Source: Durusdinium trenchii
Lineage: Eukaryota; Sar; Dinophyceae; Suessiales; Symbiodiniaceae
Length of the DNA: 64,000 bases
Reading direction: 5' to 3'
Assembly (NCBI GenBank): GCA_963970005.1
Contig: CAXAMN010022695.1
Location: 966,678 to 1,030,677, forward strand
The stretch's first letter is position 1. Each line of letters starts with the position of its first letter. The position numbers and the translations under genes were made by a program. Shown in pieces: positions 56,964 to 64,000 of this stretch. The notes under the pieces were generated by a model. It worked only from the letters and a program-made list of their open reading frames with translations, had not been told where the DNA came from and searched no databases.

Positions 56964-59954
56964 TTTTCAGCAGTCAACCGTGCCAACTCATTCAGCACAC
57001 GCATGCCATTGTACTTGAGGATCGCAAACTCCTGTTCGATATCAGCATTGCTTTTGCACACATTCTCCATGTTGTTCATCACCATGTGGTCGACCATCAA
57101 AGCCTCAGTCTGGGGAAGTGACAAAGGTAAACAATTGTGGAAAACACGCAGTGAGGTTTGTAAAGCGAATGAAACCAGTCATTGCCCAAACATAAGCATA
57201 GAAACATACATCTCCGCCGCTTTGATTGCACAAGCCAAACGGGCCACATCACTGACACAGTCGTTGGTGAAAGAAAACAACTGGGTGAAGGCTTTTCCAT
57301 CCGAAACAGCATCACTGTTCACTTTCATTCCACAGGTGTGTTTCTTCCAGTAGATGTCGAGGGAGCAGTTCCACAACGGTGTTAAGTGGTACTTGGCCTT
57401 TTTCTTGAAGGCTTCATCAACCTGTGTGTCTTTCTTGAAATGCCCAACATACTCATGAATCTTTTGGAAGCGATCCTTCCTGAACAGGTCCTTCCTGTCC
57501 AGGCCAGGCTCCTCTGTGCCTGCCTTGCGTCTCTTCCTAGTGCTTGCCTTGTTGTCAGCAGCCTCTGTAGCCTTCTGCTTGTTGGTTTGGTTGGCCTTTG
57601 CTTTTGCTTTTCCATTGGTCTTGGACTGCGTGCCACCCGTCTCTGTTGGAACTGCTTGTCTTCGTGGCTTGGGCGCAGACTTTGCAGCAGTTGCAGTTTT
57701 CCGGGATTTCTTTCTCTCCTCAGATTCAGGCACTCCTTCGCCTGAGCTTTTGGTCTCTCTGGACTTGGAGGCTGAGCGCAGAATTTGGCGCCGTCGAGAC
57801 GCCGATGTCTTCGCTGGGCTCTTCTTCACCTTTCCCCCTTTCCCCTTTGCCGTTTTCCCTTTTCCATTTTTCCTATGTTTTTTTGTCTTTCCCTTGCCAG
57901 CTTTTCGGGACTTCTTTTTTTTTCCCTCTTCTTTTTTGTCAGCGGTGTCGTCTTTCCTTTTCTGCTTTGCTTTCAATTGCTCCTCCCGGGTAAGGACATA
58001 GTCGTCCAGGATGTGATGCTCTGAATGGACGATGGTACCATCTTCCTCGCAAAAAAACGACAAAACAATCTAAATAGTAATGTGATTTATTGTTTTGTGA
58101 TCTGGGCATGGCATGAGCACCTGTCCTTCACCTCAAATTGTCCGGCAGGCAACCCAGAAACATCCCCAGAAGAGTCCCCAGAAGGCGCGGCTGGGGGAGG
58201 ATCTGGAGCCTCCACCTGTGACTCTGGAATCTCAGCACCAAGGACCTTGGTCTGACTCCCTTCCTGAGGGGCCTTAGTTCCAGCATAGGCTTTTCGCCTT
58301 TCATCAGCTGTTGTCTCTGGTGATATTTCCGGTTGTGGGGGCGGAGTTGGTGTAGGCATAGAAGTGACCAAAAGCGGTTGGGTTTCAAATTCATCAGCGC
58401 CATAAGGTAAGGAATCCACCACTTCTTGCACACTCGGGGCATTTCCTGGTCAGAAGCGCATAGGTACGTTTACGTTTGGAAACATGCCTTGATGTTGCAA
58501 GCTTGGTAGGAAAAGTCTGAAAGCCTCCTTCAGTGGGTGTGACCACCGGCTTAGCGGCAAGATTTTCCTGCTCGACCTCAACCTTTTTCTGGCGAATCCT
58601 AGGTCAGATTCATTGGGTGTGATTTTCCAACGTCCTTTTTGGTGTGTGCGGTATAAGGTCCCAACTGTGTCAACTTGGCCTTGGCCGCCTCCAACCTTTG
58701 TTCCAGCTCCTGCTTCGAAAGACCTGACCAAGCTGGCCGACCCCCAAAAAAAGATTCTTGCACACCGCTAAAACCACACCTCCACTTGGCGCAGGCTCCG
58801 CTGTTGGAGAAACCGTTGATGAAGAAGCCAGTTCTGGAGCCACTGCGGGCAGCGGCGGCATAGCTTCGGCGTTGGCCGGGGGGGCCACAGGAGTTTCAGG
58901 ATGAAGTGGTTTGGACTCATTGGCTTCTTTTTCGGGATCCTCTTTAGGTGGAACTGTTCCAACTGGTTGAAGACTCCCATCAACGAAAGGCTCAAACTTT
59001 TGGGTGGCGTCATCATAAGCATCCTCATCGGATTGTTCCTGAAGCAACAGTAGCGGTGTGTTTGGAATTGGCATCCCTCATGCATGGTGGGTATGAAAGG
59101 ACGGCTTTGAAAAGGTCCTCATCCACAAAGCTTCCACGTTGATGCCGGGCGTTGACATCATTAATGATCTCCTGCACACTAGTATAACAGTATGCAACAC
59201 ATGAAGCCGTTGATGAATCTCCTCTAGATGCGGCGCCAGAAGTAGGATCAAGTGCTGGAACTTTGGATCCTTTGTTCTTGCAAAAGAAAACCCACAGGTG
59301 GAGGAAAATGCAACAAGGCATCCTAGAAAAAAGGAAAAGGATCCTATGTTTCAGGATCAAGCTTCCAGGCTCACTTCACACCTTCTAGCTTTCATCTTCA
59401 CAAAGCCACAAAGTTTGCGCATTACCCAGCAGTTCGCTCCAATGTCACTTGAAGAGCGATTCTGCTTGTTCTTCTGGTAGAGCGTGCTGATTTCATGGCG
59501 AAGTGGGTCCACTTCTGGAAGCTTGAGCTTTTCACCAGAACCAAGCATGCGCACCAAAAGCGGTTCAAGAACTTCAGCAATGCCAACTGCTGACTTGATG
59601 TCATCAGTCCCATGATCTTCGGGTACTAACATGGCACCATCCCTCAAGCGATCACGGATTGCAGGGACAGCATCCCAATCCATGTGAATGCCACCAACAT
59701 CAGTGCGTTCACTAGGCAGCCCTAGGCTCTCGTCAGACATGGGGTGCTCGACTCTACTACCTTCGGGAAAAAGGTCACTTGCTTGAGCCCAAGGGTCTTG
59801 AAACAGGAACATCATGCCCCAACTTGCGCTCTCCAGGAGATCCAGCTGACTGAGGGCCCGAGCCATGTGGAAAAGCTGCGCCATGAGCGTTCCCAGTGGG
59901 AGTGACAAGAGAATCTGGTTCTACACCGCAGTACCAATTGCTAATGTACTCCAT
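56964..59954 (-). CDS. Cassette gene A: lysine-rich nuclear-type protein, unknown function
   Basis: Exons, largely in phase: about 59382-59954 (first ATG gives MEYISNWYCGVEPDS), 59103-59322, 58780-59038, 58666-58723, about 58460-58598, 58132-58450, 57215-58045, 56964-57109. Segments: VEPLLVRMLGSGEKLKLPEV then ANCWVMRKLCGFVKMKARR; a Pro/Glu-rich linker; a coiled-coil-like ELEQRLEAAKAKLTQ joined to IRQKKVEVEQENLAAK; a strongly basic KGKTKKHRKNGKGKTAKGKG block; and LKYNGMRVLNELARLT. Introns are 56-105 bp. The one at 57110-57214 fits GA-AG. A frame change inside the first exon and the join near 58450 are unresolved, and an extra exon at about 56700-56800 is possible. Probably nuclear; no domain is recognised. 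Confidence 0.55.
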
Positions 59955-60042
59955 GATTCCTGTCACTGTCACTGAACTCTTTTCTGGATGTATTTAGATG
60001 GCTTGAATGCTGCAGAACAGGCATCCAACCATGATGCATCAG

Positions 60043-60112
60043 GAAACCCGAGGTTTCCAAGGAAACCCGAGGTTCGAAGCAACATCCATGGAGAACCCGA
60101 GGTTTCAGGATT
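60043..60112. repeat. GAAACCCGAGGTTT triple, right side of cassette
   Basis: Three copies of (G)AAACCCGAGGTT within 70 bp, just upstream of the first ATG of gene A. They match the pair beyond the stop of gene D. Could be promoter-proximal or element-end sites. Confidence 0.65.
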
Positions 60113-60279
60113 CACCCGAAGATTTTTCAGGGTTTGGTCGCTTCAGGTATATACATATATGTGTGTTTTCTCAAGGCGTTTTTGCTTTTGTCCCATGGGG
60201 CCTGTGTTTATGTTTTCCATAAAAGGGGTGACTGTTCAAGTGGCAGGTAAATATACATTGCATACAATTAATGAAAATA

Positions 60280-61620
60280 CACCTCTCTGGGAAATCTACT
60301 TTCCCAGAGATCCAGAGGACAGCTAAAAACATTAAAGCTTTCAAACAAAGCTTTTCAATATAGAAGTGATCAGTCCCAAAGATCTGGAGGTAAGTTTGTG
60401 AAAAACACTGTTATACTTCAAGAACCCTAAAGTTTATGCTTCTTACTCTGTTCCAACATGACACTTGCGGTCTACAGCGGATCGGATTGACACGTCCATT
60501 TTGCGTGGCAGGTACAGCACGGTCAGATTTCCACACCCGTTTAAATCTATAATACTTATAAAGCTTTCAGGTATGGAAATCTGACCGCAACTTAGGTGTC
60601 GACATGTTGCACGTAGGATTTTAAGGGGAAAGGGTTGGTGATGTTTTAGAAGTCAAGAAGCACAACTTTTGGCACCCCAGTGTATGTGTTTATACAAAGC
60701 TTTTTAATTATGAAACTATTTATTACCAGAGATCATTTCTTTTGAAATATATACACAGCTTCTATATATATATATAATCTTTAAACACATGATCATTCCG
60801 AAAGATCTAGGGGACAGCTTTTGAAATGCACGCTTTCATTTTATAGGCTTGAATATAGAAGCGATCAATCCAAGAAATCTAGGGAACAGCTTTTGGAATA
60901 AACACTTTAAATACAGAAGCGATTATTCTCAGAAACGAAAAGGTAAGCGTTAAAATAATTGCGTATATACATGGCTTTTCAAATATGGACATGATTATTC
61001 CCAGAGATGTAAAGGAGAGCTTTTGAGAAAAAAAAACAAACGGCTCTCAAATATAGCTGTTTAATCGTTTAATGTAAAACAATTTCCAGAGATCAAGAGA
61101 AAAGTTCTTGAATTAGCAGCTCTTAAATAGTTTGTTGTAGAAGTTATCATTCCAGAGATCTAGAGAAAAACTTTTGACATAGAAGCTTTTATATAAAGCT
61201 TTCTTAATATAGAAATGACTATTCCAGATATTACTTGAACAAATCTATCTGTCTACTCAAAAGCAGTGTTTTGACCTAGTTGCCAGCACTCCCAGGGCAA
61301 GAACACACTGTACAGCATATGTTTTTATAGCATTTTGTCTTAAACTCACACTCCCAGCAACACCTGCTCTCTGGAATTAAATTAGACTTGAACAATTAGA
61401 ACTGATAATTCAACAATAATTCAGTTATAATGAAAATTGTTTCTAAATTCAATTTTAACAAGCTGAAATTAGGTTTGAATGAGTTATATAAAGTGGATTT
61501 GAATTAACCATTTCAGATCTAAATTAGTATATTGAATTAGAACTGAATTAGAGATAAACCAGAATTGATTTAGGTATATATATATATACACACACTATAT
61601 ACTATATACATTACTTTAAA
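60280..61620. repeat. Right AT-rich flank: degenerate 70-80-bp tandem array
   Basis: Starts with a hairpin, CTCTGGGAAA-tctac-TTTCCCAGAG, then units of the type AGAAGTGATCATTCCCAGAG, ATCTAGAGGAAAGCTTTTG and AAATAGAAGCTTT near 60304, 60375, 60726, 60803, 60876, 60929, 61003, 61085 and 61150. It ends with a TCTACTCAAAA and CACTCCCAGGGCAAGAACAC stretch matching 45340-45400. No gene. Confidence 0.75.
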
Positions 61621-61854
61621 GAGTCCATTTGTCATAGCAATTGGGCCAAAAAGCGCACTGCCACAACTGCCCGCTCTCCATAACAACCACTGGAACCCTC
61701 TGGCTTGGTTCCAGTGTCCCACCCCACGTGCAGCGAGTCTAACGTCTAAGGCACAAAGGCAAGGCCACGCAGCACGCCCAGGAGGAAGGCGTCCAAACCA
61801 TAGCGAGTGCTTCCTTGCAGAGCACAGGCTCGATCTCAAAAGTAAAGGACCTAA

Positions 61855-61890
61855 ATATATATATATATATAATATATATATATATATGAC
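61855..61890. repeat. (TA)n microsatellite
   Basis: About 16 TA dinucleotides with one slip. Confidence 0.85.
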
Positions 61891-61921
61891 CTAGCATTTT
61901 ACAGGGGTCGCGCATGGTTAC

Positions 61922-62015
61922 CTGTGGGTGGTTTAAGAAGCTTCCAGGAACATTGATGAGGGGGTCGGCCACACAAACCAGTTGCAGAACTGATCCAACC
62001 GATGTGGCGGAAACC
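61922..62015 (-). CDS. Internal exon with clean splice sites
   Basis: Acceptor GGTGCCCAG followed by G and donor CAG/GTAACC, 94 bp. Reads VSATSVGSVLQLVCVADPLI then NVPGSFLNHPQ. It completes the proline codon split by the exon at 62254-62327, and it ends between codons, in phase with the exon at 44499-44570. Confidence 0.55.
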
Positions 62016-62253
62016 CTGGGCACCCACCTCCAACCGACGTCAGCTTCGATCTCTCGGGCTTCGATGCCCGATGCCCGGTCCGAACGCTCCGTTCGTAGCG
62101 ATGCTAGGAGCCCCCGTTTGTAGCTTCTTGTTCCTAATAGTAAGGCCAGGAGCCCCGTTCGTAGCGTCCTTGCTCTTGACACCCCTCCAATTTCAGGTCG
62201 CCCCTGGATTTTGACACGACCATATTTGAGCCAAAAGCAACAAATTGGGTGAC

Positions 62254-62327
62254 GGGGCACCATAGCAAAGGCGGAAGACGTAGCTCTGGTCAATCTCGGG
62301 GTCCCCGGAGATGTGTGTCACCTCGAT
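62254..62327 (-). CDS. Internal exon, unknown protein
   Basis: Acceptor GTCTTTCCACAG, donor GTCACC, 74 bp. Reads IEVTHISGDPEIDQSYVFRL then CYGA. In phase with exons on both sides (62803-62893 and 61922-62015). Confidence 0.55.
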
Positions 62328-62479
62328 CTGTGGAAAGACCTGAGGGCTCTGCGATCGGATGTAGCGGGCAGGGGAAAACAAGCGGTTCGGTACCTCGTTC
62401 AACAAGCAACGCTTTGGTGGAAGACAAGGGGGATTGTGTGAATCTCTATATCTACCAGGATCATCCAATGGCATGCGTG

Positions 62480-62600
62480 TCCAATGGAGGCCCATATGTA
62501 GTGCAGGGTAGTCTATAGGTGACCCGGAACGGATGATCCAGGTACGGTATAGTCCAATCATTCCTTGCAATCATCTGTCCAAACCATTTCAAAAGGATCA
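62480..62600 (+). repeat. Dispersed repeat with AACGGATGATCCAGG core, second copy
   Basis: Same order of blocks as 1018-1135: TAGTCTATAGGTGACC, GGAACGGATGATCCAGGTA, then ATTCCTTGCAATCATCTGTCC. Confidence 0.65.
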
Positions 62601-62802
62601 TCAACTACCCTACGAAACCATTGGTCTTACTCGCAATCCGTGACTGGCCTTTTGTTGGAGTGACCAGGTAGCACAGCAATCCAATTGGACGCCTTTCTTA
62701 CTACGCCTGTTCTTTGTGGTTTCTCACCTTGCTACAACAAAATCTGCCAGTGTCTGCCTTGTCATAACAACAAACTGTCTTTGATCTTCTTTGGGAAAAA
62801 AC

Positions 62803-62893
62803 TCTGTAATGCAATGCTTTCCTGAAAAAGGACATGATGTGTGCCGTTTCCAGAGAGTCCAACAGACAGCCGTTGCGGTCGAAGAGCCCCTCG
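62803..62893 (-). CDS. Internal exon, unknown protein
   Basis: Acceptor GTACCACAG, donor GTTTTT, 91 bp. Reads EGLFDRNGCLLDSLETAHIM then SFFRKALHYR. Ends between codons, matching the start of 62254-62327. Confidence 0.5.
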
Positions 62894-62959
62894 CTGTGGT
62901 ACAGAGCCCCAAAAGCAGAATGGAAACGTCTATCATTAAAACAATCGGGATCCAGTTGT

Positions 62960-63050
62960 ACCAACTCAGGTTCGGTACGACTGGACCCTCCTGGCACATA
63001 CAGTGTCGAACACATCACCGTACCTGAGGAGGTACGACTGGATCTGGATC
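62960..63050 (+). repeat. TCCAGTCGTACC repeat, second copy (inverted relative to 22.2 kb)
   Basis: GGTACGACTGGACCC, then AGTGTCGAACACATCACCGT and GGTACGACTGGATC: the reverse complement of the module at 22165-22265 in the same block order. Confidence 0.65.
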
Positions 63051-63105
63051 TCTAGGGAATGTAACTTACGACATCTTCTGACTGTGAAAGCCTGGTCTCC
63101 ACAAC

Positions 63106-63183
63106 CTGACACAGACCACTCGACCAGTCTCCAAGGGGCGCAGGACATCTTCTCCCGCAGCACAGCATTGTGGAGAACGTTGA
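63106..63183 (-). CDS. Internal exon, unknown protein
   Basis: Acceptor GCTTCCAG, donor CAG/GTTGTG, 78 bp. Reads NVLHNAVLREKMSCAPWRLV then EWSVS. The phase does not match 62803-62893, so another exon or gene boundary lies between. Confidence 0.45.
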
Positions 63184-64000
63184 CTGGAAGCAGCGCAGCT
63201 TACGGCGTAAAGCAAAGAACATGCGGGTGAGATCTCTGAGGGCCCCTGGTTTGACAAGTTTCTGGGGTTCTTGGACGCTTTTTTGTCAGGTATACAGGTA
63301 TGCAGGTTTATTGGCTTGTGGATTCCAACCAGTAGTGCACACACAATTCAACCAAATTCTGGAAGACTTGGCAAAGTTGCATCAGGCGGTGTTGCCCAGT
63401 GTTCGAGGAATCAAACCAGGTTGAGCTAGCAACAGCAAAGCTCAAGAAGACGTCGTAACCTTCAAGAACTTACACACAAACACTCTGAAGTGCAGCATTA
63501 ACTGATACTGTTGCCTACAAACCCTTTTTCAGCCAGTGTCATTTCAGAGCACCAGCCCGTTTTTCAAAATCCAACTGCAGCATCGGTCGGCGGGTGTTTC
63601 AAACCTTTTGAGCTACATCGTGTATATATATATATAGAATCGATTCCTCTATGTTCAGCATGTCAATTCGACACTATGGATTGCTGGGGAGGTGCCATGA
63701 CAGGCACCAACTGGTCATCATGGCACCTCCAACTCGACCGACCGAGTCACCTGACAAGACTCGTCTGACTCGTCACCTGTCTGACCCCAAGACCAAACAG
63801 TCTGCTTCACCAAAGGGTTTTAAGAAACATTGTTTTTTCCTTTGTGCCGCATCCATGGAAAGCCGATGGCTCTTGGAATGACACGACTATATGGCAGCAT
63901 GATGAATCAGAACTGATTTGTCAGCTAATACATGCTAATATACCGACACAATTATGCTTTCATCCGCTAAAAATCCCACCCGATCAGGCTCTTCTCCCAC

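Noticed and set aside
45000-61620. Interpretation as an LTR retrotransposon because the flanks are direct repeats
   Set aside because: No reverse transcriptase, integrase or gag signature seen between them, the flanks are degenerate arrays rather than clean LTRs, and the genes have introns.
62226-62237. TTGAGCCAAAA, complement of part of the spliced leader
   Set aside because: Only 11 matching bases and no extension of the match.

Overview
The window looks like nuclear DNA of a dinoflagellate, most likely a Symbiodiniaceae symbiont alga. Evidence: the roughly 21-bp TTGGAGGCCATCGCT(A/C)TTAGG repeat (1-86, 25.53, 30.04 and 42.16 kb), which I know from these genomes; small G/C-rich exons with strong G/C third positions in AT-richer introns; acceptors mostly followed by G; at least two introns that fit GA-AG better than GT-AG; and protein families I remember only from Symbiodiniaceae. 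There is no sign of a prokaryote, an organelle, rRNA, tRNA or CRISPR. Everything here is by-eye reading; no search was run.

Layout. (1) 0.5-44.6 kb and 61.9-63.2 kb: about 50 short exon candidates, all on the minus strand, judged by codon third-position bias, splice sites and reading phase. Several neighbours join in phase (858>738; 28943>28432; 62893>62327>62015>44570>44010). I recognise none of the products, and they may belong to one very large gene or several same-strand genes. (2) 48.9-59.95 kb: a compact minus-strand cassette of four multi-exon genes with short introns. Gene A is a lysine-rich protein, gene B a methyltransferase-like protein, gene C an unknown protein, and gene D a long DDE-transposase-like protein. 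A, B and D, and probably C, belong to families that recur as unnamed proteins in Symbiodiniaceae genomes. B and C carry apparent single-base frameshifts; D is open over about 580 codons. (3) AT-rich flanks at 45.0-47.57 and 60.28-61.6 kb share direct repeats and hairpins, so cassette plus flanks (about 16.6 kb) looks like one decayed giant mobile element. It may lie inside an intron of the surrounding minus-strand gene.

Repeats are the other theme: inverted arrays built on GGTGGAACTTTACTCCCAG (35.0-36.6 kb) and GAGCCTGCCAG (14.0-15.6 kb, split by a 657-bp insertion with terminal inverted repeats), an 850-bp element with 19-20-bp inverted ends (22.6-23.5 kb), a roughly 190-bp-arm palindrome (46.3-46.7 kb), a foldback at 48.3-48.7 kb, two copies of a small MITE, and several dispersed short families. 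The long open frames at 8.5-9.7 kb and 16.5-17.0 kb are products of simple repeats, not genes.
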